A stretch of 12,416 bases of DNA from Clostridia bacterium (GTDB taxonomy: Bacteria; Bacillota; Clostridia; Oscillospirales; Butyricicoccaceae), in contig JAFYNW010000191.1 in assembly GCA_017547995.1 (NCBI GenBank), positions 1 to 12,416 on the forward strand. The letters are read 5' to 3'. A program made the translations under genes and the position numbers. The notes under the pieces are model-generated. The model did not search any database. It saw nothing but the letters and a program-made list of their open reading frames with translations, and was not told the origin of the DNA. Within the stretch, counting starts at the first letter, position 1, and each line of letters opens with the position of its first letter. This document shows, piece after piece, positions 1-6,383 of the stretch.

Positions 1-2
1 AG

Positions 3-50
3 CTCCGTCACCCAAGCCGCTCCAAGAAGCTCAAGGATTTCTTGAACTAG
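3..50 (+). CDS. Possible C-terminal tail of an upstream gene (partial)
   Basis: Frame 3 is open from the left edge and ends at TAG 48-50, giving 15 residues that end SRSKKLKDFLN. Its codons (CTC, CCA, TCC, AAG, TTC) match the bias of the well-expressed genes elsewhere in the window, which is the only reason to prefer this frame. The other two forward frames also stop within the first 75 bases. A same-strand gene ending here would fit the strong terminator at 230-256. The piece is too short to assign a family. Confidence 0.3.
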   Translation, partial: LRHPSRSKKLKDFLN

Positions 51-77
51 AGAATAGCCACTTCATAAATCAATAGC

Positions 78-211
78 ACATTCATCGCTGGCTCTTTTTC
101 CACCAATAATGCCTGAAAATCCTCGTTAATACATCAAGTATTGCCTGCGGCTTTCAGACATTCTGGCGAAAAAATATCTCACCGCTGAACGCACTCTGAT
201 TTAATCAGCGG
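78..211 (+). repeat. Dispersed structured repeat, family A, copy 1
   Basis: The core at 90-180 matches 9559-9649 in the same orientation at 82 of 91 positions. It folds as one long hairpin: 95-99 with 169-173, 101-105 with 164-168, and 108-118 with 152-162 (one mismatch, 112/158). A small apical hairpin lies inside (128-132 with 138-142, loop 133-137). A second inverted repeat follows: 182-188 pairs with 205-211. The core begins about 40 nt after the putative stop at 50, as copy 2 begins about 40 nt after the tig stop. It may therefore be transcribed as a 3' UTR element. The outer limits are approximate, because similarity to copy 2 fades on both sides. Confidence 0.75.
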
Positions 212-229
212 CTATTGAATAACATATCT

Positions 230-256
230 AAAGGCAGACTTCGGTCTGCCTTTTTT
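230..256 (+). terminator. Rho-independent terminator
   Basis: A 9-bp perfect stem (231-239 with 244-252) is closed by a UUCG tetraloop at 240-243 and extends by one A-T pair (230/253). It runs straight into a T tract. It ends transcription coming from the left and insulates the gene at 329. Confidence 0.93.
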
Positions 257-308
257 GATTTACTTTACTCTATTTAATAAAAATCATATTTCCCATAAAA
301 TCCCATAT

Positions 309-327
309 ATATCACTTGAGGTGATAT
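309..327 (+). promoter_or_regulatory. Shine-Dalgarno inside a small hairpin
   Basis: The ribosome-binding site GAGGTGAT (318-325) decides the ATG at 329. It sits in a perfect 7-bp inverted repeat, 309-315 with 321-327, so the GAG is in the loop and GTGAT is in the 3' arm. The arm at 311-315 (ATCAC) resembles the anti-SD end of 16S rRNA. The hairpin could limit initiation; that effect is inferred. Confidence 0.45.
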
Positions 328-328
328 T

Positions 329-928
329 ATGGAAAGCAAAAGAGAAGGGCTGATTTACACTGCCATTACTGTTATATCCATTATACTCTGTCTGTTTTTA
401 GGCAGTATAATGATAAGAGGAAAGCAGATGCCCGCCACCTCGCAAAGCGAAACACAGTATTTCAGTGAGGTGAAAATAGTGGAAGAAAAGCAGATTGATA
501 TAGTTATAACTCAGGAGGAGATAGCACAAAAGTTCAGTGCAATGCTGCCTCAAAATTTCCCGAAGGACAGCGTGAAAATCAGCATCAGCACAGACGGTAC
601 TATTTACACAGGAATGACCGTTTCACGAAACGACGTCGAAGCAATAGCGGCAGACAGAATTGGCATCAAAGAAAAGCTTATGCTTCGTATGCTGCCTGAA
701 AAATTTGAAATGGGAATATGGTATAACGCCGCCTTCGACGAGGAAAGCGGAATGCTGAGTTTCACAGTCGACGGCTTCAATATCAACGGAATGCACACGG
801 CAAACAGCATCATCCCAAGCGAAATAACCCACGAAATTGCACAGGCTGTAAATAAAGTCCTCCTTGACTCAGGCTATTACTTTACAAAAATCGAAATAAC
901 CGACGGAGCGATATTGCTCAGACCATAA
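329..928 (+). CDS. Membrane-anchored protein of unknown function (199 aa)
   Basis: I do not recognise this gene with certainty. Residues about 8-29 form one hydrophobic helix after a short basic N-terminus (ESKREG), so it is probably a type II membrane protein with its bulk outside the cell; no lipobox Cys is seen. The rest is soluble and alternates short strands with amphipathic stretches, including a repeated strand pattern around residues 80-100 and 135-155. The size, single N-terminal anchor and layout recall the DUF2140/YpmS-like group of Firmicutes, but that is only a resemblance. The start is fixed by GAGGTGAT at 318-325. The gene is monocistronic as seen: a terminator at 230-256 precedes it and another at 930-951 follows directly. 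No clear promoter was found between the terminator and the start. Confidence 0.85.
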   Translation: MESKREGLIYTAITVISIILCLFLGSIMIRGKQMPATSQSETQYFSEVKIVEEKQIDIVITQEEIAQKFSAMLPQNFPKDSVKISISTDGTIYTGMTVSRNDVEAIAADRIGIKEKLMLRMLPEKFEMGIWYNAAFDEESGMLSFTVDGFNINGMHTANSIIPSEITHEIAQAVNKVLLDSGYYFTKIEITDGAILLRP

Positions 929-929
929 T

Positions 930-951
930 GGCAGGGAAACCTGCCTTTTTT
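930..951 (+). terminator. Rho-independent terminator
   Basis: A 6-bp GC-rich stem (930-935 with 940-945) with a GAAA loop is followed by six T residues (946-951). It starts two bases after the stop codon of the gene at 329-928. Confidence 0.88.
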
Positions 952-952
952 A

Positions 953-981
953 TTGAAGATTTTGCCGTAATGTGATAGAAT
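953..981 (+). promoter_or_regulatory. Sigma-A-type promoter with extended -10
   Basis: TTGAAG (953-958) and TAGAAT (976-981) are separated by exactly 17 bp, with TG at 973-974 giving an extended -10. It lies just after the preceding terminator and about 30 bp ahead of the acetyltransferase start, as expected for that gene's own promoter. Confidence 0.75.
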
Positions 982-1011
982 AATCTTATCAATACAACGG
1001 GGGCGGATGCT

Positions 1012-1761
1012 ATGCTCAATAAAATTGCCGAAAAGGACTATCCACAATATATTCCACTTGCCCGTGCACACGATTGCGGCAGGATTTATCCTCTTGCCAT
1101 AGCCGAAGGCATTCAGGGTGGTGATATCTTCACAAACGATAAATCTGTGCTTATGTGGGCAAACAGTGGCTTTGCCTATATTGCAGGGGAGATTACGTCG
1201 GATTTTCTCGATGAAGTCCATGCGCTGATGACAGACCGGGATAAATCCAAGCGCTTTATCCTGCTGACGCAGGACAAGCCTGCCCTTGAATATTTCTCGG
1301 TTAAAACCGACGTATCCATCGAAAAGCGTTACCTTTATGAGCATACAGGCAAAATGCCGTCAATATCCAACCTGCCCGATGGCTATGCGATAAAGGAAAT
1401 CGATAAAAATATCTTCACAAAGCTTAGCGGCAAGGTGACACCGTCACTTTTCTGGCAGAATGCAGACGATTTCATCAGGCAGGGCAAGGGCTACTGCATT
1501 ATGCATGGTGAGGAAATTGCCGCGTGGGCGTTTTCGGCAGCGGTAAGCAGTGATGAAATCGACATCGGCATCGAAACGGCAGAAAGCCACAGACAAAAAG
1601 GGCTTGCAGTCATTATAGCCGCAAAAATGGTGGAATATACCATATCGCAGGGCAAAAATCCCGTCTGGGCGTGTTATTATAAAAATATGGCATCCCAGCG
1701 CATTGCCGAAAAGCTTGGATATATTAAAACGGGCGAGTGCAATATAATCAAAGCCTTGTAA
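1012..1761 (+). CDS. GNAT-family N-acetyltransferase (249 aa)
   Basis: This is a two-part acetyltransferase that would move an acetyl group from acetyl-CoA to an unknown amine. The C-terminal GNAT core is clear: the acetyl-CoA-binding loop appears as HRQKGLA near residue 195, followed by a helix. The late strand and helix motif WACYYKNMASQRIAEKLGY is near residues 220-238, where the Asn and Ser/Arg positions are typical of the family. The N-terminal about 120 residues look like the extra domain found in the PF12746-type GNAT proteins of Firmicutes. The start has GGGGGCGG (999-1006) just upstream, and no in-frame alternative fits better. The gene stands alone, with its own promoter at 953-981 and the next promoter right after it. 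The substrate cannot be read from the sequence. Confidence 0.88.
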   Translation: MLNKIAEKDYPQYIPLARAHDCGRIYPLAIAEGIQGGDIFTNDKSVLMWANSGFAYIAGEITSDFLDEVHALMTDRDKSKRFILLTQDKPALEYFSVKTDVSIEKRYLYEHTGKMPSISNLPDGYAIKEIDKNIFTKLSGKVTPSLFWQNADDFIRQGKGYCIMHGEEIAAWAFSAAVSSDEIDIGIETAESHRQKGLAVIIAAKMVEYTISQGKNPVWACYYKNMASQRIAEKLGYIKTGECNIIKAL

Positions 1762-1771
1762 AATCACACCC

Positions 1772-1800
1772 TTGCACAATCGCTTATTTTATGATACAAT
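1772..1800 (+). promoter_or_regulatory. Sigma-A-type promoter with extended -10
   Basis: TTGCAC (1772-1777), a 17-bp spacer and TACAAT (1795-1800), with TG at 1792-1793. It lies about 65 bp upstream of the radical SAM start, giving a leader of roughly 58 nt that ends in AGGAGG (1856-1861). Confidence 0.8.
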
Positions 1801-1865
1801 ATATTGGATAAGAACCAGGCAAAAAATCAGTTAATATATAGGTTTATCAACAACCAGGAGGAAAG

Positions 1866-3695
1866 ATGAACGATAAAATTTTAAGCTGTGTCGACAGGGC
1901 AACAAAACCTGCACGATACACAGGCGGCGAATACAACTCCATCGTCAAGGAAAACTGCGAATTCAACTATGCAATCTGCTTCCCTGACGTATATGAAATC
2001 GGCATGTCCCACCTTGGCTCAAAGATTCTCTACGGTCTTCTCAATGAAATCGACGGCGTATGGTGCCAGAGAATTTTTGCTCCTTTCAACGATATGGAAG
2101 CTGAAATGCGCAAGCGCGACCAGGCTCTCTATGCCCTTGAAAGCGGTATGGACGCAAAGAAATTCGATATGCTCGGCTTTACAATGCAGTATGAGCTCAA
2201 CTACGCAACAATCGTAAATATGCTCGAGCTTGCAGGCCTCAAGTATTATTCCAAGGACAGAGAAGAATCTGACCCAATCATCATCGGCGGCGGCCCTTGT
2301 GTTTATAACTGCGAGCCTGTTGCAGATTTCTTCGACGTTGTCCTCATCGGTGAAGCTGAAGAGGTTTTGCCTGAAATCATTCACATTTACAGAGAAAACA
2401 AGAAGGCATGCGGCACAAAGCTTGATTACCTCAAGAAAATCTGCAAGATTCAGGGTATCTACGTGCCATCCTTCTATGACGTAACGTATCTCGAAAACGG
2501 TAAGGTTGACAAAATCACAGCTAAAAACGGCGCACCTGACGTTGTTGTAAAGGCTATCGTTGAAGATTTTGACAAGGTATATTATCCAAAGAGCTTCGTC
2601 GTGCCAAGCACAGACATCGTCTTTGACCGTGCAATGGTTGAGCTTTTCCGCGGTTGCCGTCGTGGCTGCCGTTTCTGCCAGGCAGGTTATACATACCGTC
2701 CAATCAGAGCAAAGCAGCTTGAAACAGTCCTCAATCAGGCTAAGGAGCTTGCAAAGAATACAGGCTTTGACGAAATGAGCCTCACGTCCCTCAGCTCCAG
2801 TGACTATCCATACATCGCGCCTCTCTGCGACCAGATGATGGACTATTTTGAAGACAAGCACATCAGCATTGCGCTCCCATCTCTCCGTGCCGATACTTTC
2901 GATATTTCCATTATGGAAAAGATTCAGAAGGTGCGTAAGAGCGGTCTTACTTTCGCTCCTGAAGCAGGATCACAGCGTCTCCGTGACGTTATCAACAAGA
3001 ATCTCAAGGAAGAAGAGCTTTATGAAGCTTGCGGCCTTGCATTCGAGTCCGGCTACAACAATATCAAGCTTTACTTCATGATTGGTCTTCCAACAGAAAC
3101 AAACGAAGACCTTGAAGGCATCGCAAAAATCGTACGCGGTGTTATCTATACATTCAAGCAGCGCGGCACAAACAAGGCTAAGGGCATCAAGATTGCCATC
3201 GGTTGTGCAACGTTCGTGCCAAAGGCACAGACACCATTCCAGTGGGTTGGTCAGGTTACAAGAGATGAAGCTGAAGCAAAGCAGCTCCACCTCCGTGAAA
3301 ATATGAAAATCAAGAACGTAAATCTTTCCACACATTACTCTGTGGGCAGCTATCTTGAAGCAGTATTCGCACGTGGCGACAGACGTCTTGCTCCTGTAAT
3401 CATCAGAGCACACGAGCTCGGCTGTAATCTCGACGGCTGGGACGAAAACTTCAAGCCTGATATGTGGCTTCAGGCATTCAAGGACTGTGGTGTAGACGGT
3501 GACTTCTATGCATTCACACAGTACGAAAAGGATGATACTTTCCCATGGGATCATATTTCCTCCGGCGTACGCAAGGATTATCTCTGGAATGAATATCAGA
3601 AGGCTCTCCGCGGCGAAGCAAGCCCAGACTGTAAGGCAGGCTGCTCCAATTGCGGTGCATTATCACTTATGAAAGGCAGGAAGTGTGATGTTTAA
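1866..3695 (+). CDS. B12-binding-domain radical SAM protein, TIGR03960 type (609 aa)
   Basis: The N-terminal third, including the GMSHLGSKILYGLLNE region, matches the cobalamin-binding-like domain of this family. It leads into a radical SAM core whose cluster-binding motif CX3CX2C is at Cys264, Cys268 and Cys271 (GCRRGCRFCQAG). Glycine-rich SAM-binding stretches follow. The C-terminus carries a second CX3CX2C set, Cys589, Cys593 and Cys596, that could hold an auxiliary Fe-S cluster. No reaction is established for this family; a role in RNA or ribosome chemistry has been suspected only from gene neighbourhood. The start follows a strong AGGAGG at 1856-1861. The gene overlaps the DUF2344 gene by 8 nt, so the two are translationally coupled. 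In many Firmicutes this pair sits beside rng/rplU; here rplS follows instead. The N-terminal domain assignment rests on family resemblance, not on a visible cobalamin His motif. Confidence 0.93.
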   Translation: MNDKILSCVDRATKPARYTGGEYNSIVKENCEFNYAICFPDVYEIGMSHLGSKILYGLLNEIDGVWCQRIFAPFNDMEAEMRKRDQALYALESGMDAKKFDMLGFTMQYELNYATIVNMLELAGLKYYSKDREESDPIIIGGGPCVYNCEPVADFFDVVLIGEAEEVLPEIIHIYRENKKACGTKLDYLKKICKIQGIYVPSFYDVTYLENGKVDKITAKNGAPDVVVKAIVEDFDKVYYPKSFVVPSTDIVFDRAMVELFRGCRRGCRFCQAGYTYRPIRAKQLETVLNQAKELAKNTGFDEMSLTSLSSSDYPYIAPLCDQMMDYFEDKHISIALPSLRADTFDISIMEKIQKVRKSGLTFAPEAGSQRLRDVINKNLKEEELYEACGLAFESGYNNIKLYFMIGLPTETNEDLEGIAKIVRGVIYTFKQRGTNKAKGIKIAIGCATFVPKAQTPFQWVGQVTRDEAEAKQLHLRENMKIKNVNLSTHYSVGSYLEAVFARGDRRLAPVIIRAHELGCNLDGWDENFKPDMWLQAFKDCGVDGDFYAFTQYEKDDTFPWDHISSGVRKDYLWNEYQKALRGEASPDCKAGCSNCGALSLMKGRKCDV

Positions 3696-4326
3696 CGTAA
3701 GACTTAAGTTCAGCAAGACAGGCGGATGCTCTTATATCTCCCATCTCGACCTTATGAGAACACTCCAGCGCTCCTTCGTAAGAAGCGGCCTTCCTGTAAA
3801 GTATACACAGGGCTTTAATCCACATATCTATCTCTCCATCCTCGCTCCGCTTTCCACAGGCTTTGAAAGTCAGTACGAGCTTGTTGATTTCAGCTTCGAC
3901 AGCGAAGCTTATCCTGAAAATATCATCGAAAAGCTTAACAACGCTTTCCCAAAGGGTATTCAGGCTGTTGAAATCTATGAAGGCGGCAGAAAGCCTGGCG
4001 AAATCGCATACAGCGTATACGAAATCGTCTATGAACGCGGCAAGGCAGAAGAAATGGCTGACTTCCTCAAGCAGCCTGTAATCATCACAAAGGAATCCAA
4101 GCGTCAGAGCAAGGAAATCAACGTGAATGACTACATCCGTGAAATCAAGTTTGAACAGATGGGCGAAAAGGTCAAGTGCACCTGCACATTGCCTCTCGGC
4201 AACGACCAGCTTAACCCAATCTACGTGTCCGAAGCCCTCAGCAAGGGCGGTTTCGTCCTTGAAGACGATACACCTCGCTATAAGAGAATGGCTCTTCTCG
4301 ACAAGGACCTCAAACTTTTCATCTAA
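3688..4326 (+). CDS. DUF2344 / TIGR03936 radical SAM-associated protein (212 aa)
   Basis: The N-terminus (VRLKFSKTGGCSYISHLDLM, then RSGLPVKYTQGFNPH) is the signature of the DUF2344 family, which is encoded next to or fused with TIGR03960 radical SAM proteins. It has no visible catalytic motif or membrane segment and is presumably a cytosolic partner of the radical SAM enzyme. AGGAAG (3678-3683) fits ATG 3688 best; an in-frame GTG at 3685 is a weaker alternative. The start lies inside the end of the radical SAM gene (stop 3693-3695), which implies coupled translation and a stoichiometric partner. Length is normal for the stand-alone form. There is no T-tract terminator after it; a palindromic repeat begins 15 bases downstream. 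Confidence 0.92.
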   Translation: MFNVRLKFSKTGGCSYISHLDLMRTLQRSFVRSGLPVKYTQGFNPHIYLSILAPLSTGFESQYELVDFSFDSEAYPENIIEKLNNAFPKGIQAVEIYEGGRKPGEIAYSVYEIVYERGKAEEMADFLKQPVIITKESKRQSKEINVNDYIREIKFEQMGEKVKCTCTLPLGNDQLNPIYVSEALSKGGFVLEDDTPRYKRMALLDKDLKLFI

Positions 4327-4341
4327 ATCCGCACTTTTCAG

Positions 4342-4386
4342 CCTTCCCCTTGAGGGGAAGGGGGACCGCTTGCGGTGGATGAGGTG
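4342..4386 (+). repeat. Palindromic intergenic repeat, family B, copy 1
   Basis: Hairpin one is an 8-bp stem, 4342-4349 with 4354-4361 (CCTTCCCC/GGGGAAGG). The shared GGGGACC link follows, then a second inverted repeat ACCGC/GCGGT (4365-4376) and the tail GGATGAGGTG. Related copies are near 7352, 9778 and 11728. No T tract follows, so it is not a standard terminator. The stretch 4387-4476 after it is AT-rich with no recognisable gene. Confidence 0.75.
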
Positions 4387-4476
4387 TAGAACGGAGGTCG
4401 TTTTAACCAATCAAAGCGACAAACAAATTTTAAGTAAAAATACACAAAAAAATAATATTTTATTGGTGAAAATGTC

Positions 4477-4505
4477 TTGACAAAATAACTCTGTAATGTT
4501 ATAAT
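4477..4505 (+). promoter_or_regulatory. Perfect consensus sigma-A promoter for rplS
   Basis: TTGACA (4477-4482), a 17-bp spacer and TATAAT (4500-4505), with TG at 4497-4498 as extended -10. Both hexamers are exact consensus, as expected for a ribosomal protein gene. The predicted start of transcription near 4512 leaves a leader of about 75 nt. Confidence 0.93.
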
Positions 4506-4511
4506 AGTCGA

Positions 4512-4580
4512 GCATGTAATACGGATGGTCCTCTGCGCGATACAAAGAGTACGGCAAGAACATCTATGACGAAAGGAAAT
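4512..4580 (+). ncRNA. Candidate L19 (rplS) leader RNA
   Basis: The leader can fold: 4523-4527 (GGATG) with 4561-4565 (CATCT, one G-U pair), and inside it 4531-4534 (CTCT) with 4546-4549 (AGAG). The SD (AAGGA, 4573-4577) lies just after the outer stem. Firmicute rplS genes are known to carry an autoregulatory L19 leader in this position. The fold here was drawn by eye and not matched to the family model. Confidence 0.45.
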
Positions 4581-4587
4581 TAGTAAA

Positions 4588-4929
4588 ATGGATTTGATTA
4601 CAAAACTCACAAATGCACAGCTCAAGCCTGAAAACCAGAACTTCGAAGTAGGTGACACTGTTAAGGTTCACGCTAAGATCAAGGAAGGTAACAGAGAAAG
4701 AATTCAGATTTTCGAAGGCACAGTTCTTGCTAAGAAGCACGGCGGTATCTCCGAAACATTCACAGTACGTCGTATGTCCTATGGCGTTGGCGTAGAAAAG
4801 ACATTCCCAGTTCACTCTCCAAACGTAGAAAAGATCGAAGTTGTAAGACGCGGTAAGGTTAGAAGAGCTAAGCTCTACTATCTCCGTGACAGAGTGGGTA
4901 AGGCTGCAAAGGTTAAGCAGGACATCTAA
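4588..4929 (+). CDS. rplS: 50S ribosomal protein L19
   Basis: The 113-aa product is a full-length L19, which sits at the 30S-50S interface of the ribosome. Diagnostic stretches are FEVGDTVKVHAKIKEGNRER, FEGTVLAKKHGG, FTVRRMSYGVGVEKTFP, HSP, and the basic end GKVRRAKLYYLRDR. Length and sequence are ordinary for the family. The start ATG has AAGGA about 10 nt upstream. The codon choice is strongly biased (AAG, TCC, CTC), as for a highly expressed gene. In Bacillus rplS follows rimM-trmD; neither is here, and the gene has its own consensus promoter and leader instead. A hairpin follows before lepB. Confidence 0.98.
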   Translation: MDLITKLTNAQLKPENQNFEVGDTVKVHAKIKEGNRERIQIFEGTVLAKKHGGISETFTVRRMSYGVGVEKTFPVHSPNVEKIEVVRRGKVRRAKLYYLRDRVGKAAKVKQDI

Positions 4930-4943
4930 TTATTCACAAAGTA

Positions 4944-4974
4944 GGGCGGGCAAGTATTTGCTCGCCCAAATCTT
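4944..4974 (+). terminator. Hairpin between rplS and lepB, weak terminator or attenuator
   Basis: A 9-bp GC-rich stem, 4944-4952 with 4959-4967 (one G-U pair), has a 6-nt loop. What follows is AAATCTTTATT, not a clean T run, so termination is probably partial. That would lower lepB-operon output relative to rplS while allowing read-through. No separate lepB promoter is apparent. Confidence 0.55.
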
Positions 4975-4992
4975 TATTATGGGGTGATCACC

Positions 4993-5538
4993 TTGAAAAA
5001 TCAAAGCGGTTATAAGACGGCAAAAGAGCTGTTCGGCTGGGTTGAATCCCTTGTTTTTGCCGTGGTGATACTTGTACTCGTCAACAGCTTTTTCTTCAGA
5101 ACAACTGTTGTCGACGGCTCTTCCATGGAGCCTACCCTCTATGAGCCGGAATACCTTCTGGTTTCCAAGCTCTTCTATAATGTGCCTGAAAAGGGCGACA
5201 TTATAACTTTCTATTCGGCTCACTACTGGGATGCCGTGCTTGTAAAACGAGTTATTGCCAACGAAGGCGATATCGTCGATATCGATTACAGCACAGGCAA
5301 CGTCCTTGTCAACGGTGAATACATTGACGAGCCGTATATCCTCGAAAGAATCAGATTTGAGGACGACGTTGATATGCCGTATGAAGTGCCGGAAGGTTGC
5401 GTATTCGTCATGGGCGATAACCGCAACGGCTCTACAGACAGCAGAAACACAACGGTCGGTCCTGTAAAGTACGAAACAATCATTGGCAAGGTTCTTTTCA
5501 GAATCTTCCCGTTTAACAGAATAGGAATAGTACGATGA
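4993..5538 (+). CDS. lepB: Signal peptidase I (181 aa)
   Basis: This membrane protease removes signal peptides from exported proteins. One N-terminal membrane helix (about residues 17-36) anchors it, with the active site outside. The nucleophile is Ser44 in SSMEPTL and the general base Lys85 in VLVKRVIA; the box MGDNRNGSTDSR follows near residues 138-149. Length fits the short Gram-positive type. The likely start is TTG 4993: GGGGTGATC (4981-4989) matches the 16S 3' end and is well placed for it. The in-frame GTG at 4984 lies inside that SD and has none of its own. The SD forms a 10-bp palindrome (4983-4992). The stop overlaps the rbgA start by 4 nt (ATGA). Confidence 0.96.
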   Translation: MKNQSGYKTAKELFGWVESLVFAVVILVLVNSFFFRTTVVDGSSMEPTLYEPEYLLVSKLFYNVPEKGDIITFYSAHYWDAVLVKRVIANEGDIVDIDYSTGNVLVNGEYIDEPYILERIRFEDDVDMPYEVPEGCVFVMGDNRNGSTDSRNTTVGPVKYETIIGKVLFRIFPFNRIGIVR

Positions 5539-6383
5539 AGATAAATTGGTATCCGGGCCATATGGCCAAAACGCGCAGACTCATGATTGACGACCTTAAA
5601 AACGTCGATATCGTCTGCGAAATCGTCGACGCACGAATCCCGGTAAGCAGCAGAAATCCTGACCTTTTTGAAATAACTAAAAACAAGAAGCGCCTCATCG
5701 TCCTCAACCGTGCCGATCAGGCGGACAAGAATATGACTGCAAAGTGGGAAAAGCACTTTAAGGAACAGGGCTATTTCGTTATCATCACAGACGCTCAGCA
5801 CGGTGTAGGCGTAAATGCCTTCAAGAGCGAGCTCAAGAAGATTATGGCGGAAGAAATCCAGCGCAATATTGATAAGGGTATGGCAGGCAAGGCTATCAGA
5901 GTTATGGTAATCGGTGTGCCAAACGTGGGCAAGAGCTCATTTATCAACAGGGTGTTGGGTAAAAAATCTGCAGCAGCTGCGGACAAGCCTGGCGTAACAC
6001 GCTCCAAGCAGTGGTTCTCCCTCGGTGACGGCATCGACCTTATGGACACACCTGGTATGCTTCCTTCTAAAATCGAAGACGAAACATCCGGTGTTATGCT
6101 TGCTTTCACAGGCACAATCAGAGATGAAATTCTCGATATCGAAGAACTCGCTTGTGAGTTCATCAAGACAATCACAGAGCTGGATTTCGACATCTTTGTA
6201 AAGCGTTATAATATTACAAAGGAAGAAGACGAAATCCCTTACGATACACTTACAAGAATGGCCAAGGCACGCGGCTTCCTTCTCTCGAGAGGCGAATACG
6301 ATACAGAGCGTATGGCAAAGGTGCTCCTCGATGAATTCAGAAGCGGCAAGCTCGGCAATATCACACTTGAGGTACCACGCTAA
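5535..6383 (+). CDS. rbgA: Ribosome biogenesis GTPase RbgA/YlqF (282 aa)
   Basis: A circularly permuted GTPase needed for late assembly of the 50S subunit. The N-terminus WYPGHMAK holds His9, implicated in GTP hydrolysis in the Bacillus protein. Motif order is permuted: G4 NRAD (58-61) comes first, then G1 GVPNVGKS (127-134), G2 in PGVTR (Thr155) and G3 DTPG (171-174). The C-terminal helical RNA-binding region follows. G4 has Arg in place of the usual Lys. The ATG overlaps the lepB stop (ATGA), and its own TAA shares one base with the rnhB ATG, so the genes are translationally coupled. Pairing with rnhB is widespread in Firmicutes. Confidence 0.97.
   Translation: MKINWYPGHMAKTRRLMIDDLKNVDIVCEIVDARIPVSSRNPDLFEITKNKKRLIVLNRADQADKNMTAKWEKHFKEQGYFVIITDAQHGVGVNAFKSELKKIMAEEIQRNIDKGMAGKAIRVMVIGVPNVGKSSFINRVLGKKSAAAADKPGVTRSKQWFSLGDGIDLMDTPGMLPSKIEDETSGVMLAFTGTIRDEILDIEELACEFIKTITELDFDIFVKRYNITKEEDEIPYDTLTRMAKARGFLLSRGEYDTERMAKVLLDEFRSGKLGNITLEVPR

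Noticed and set aside
2019..2861. Long minus-strand open frame of 280 codons opposite the radical SAM gene
   Set aside because: It is a shadow of the strongly biased codons of the forward gene, with Cys/Val-rich low-sense translation and no SD.
4342..4386. Family-B repeat as a terminator for the DUF2344 gene
   Set aside because: The hairpin is strong but is followed by GGGGACC and a second hairpin, with no T tract.
4984..4992. GTG at 4984 as lepB start
   Set aside because: It lies within the SD-like GGGGTGATC and has no SD of its own upstream; TTG 4993 is correctly spaced.
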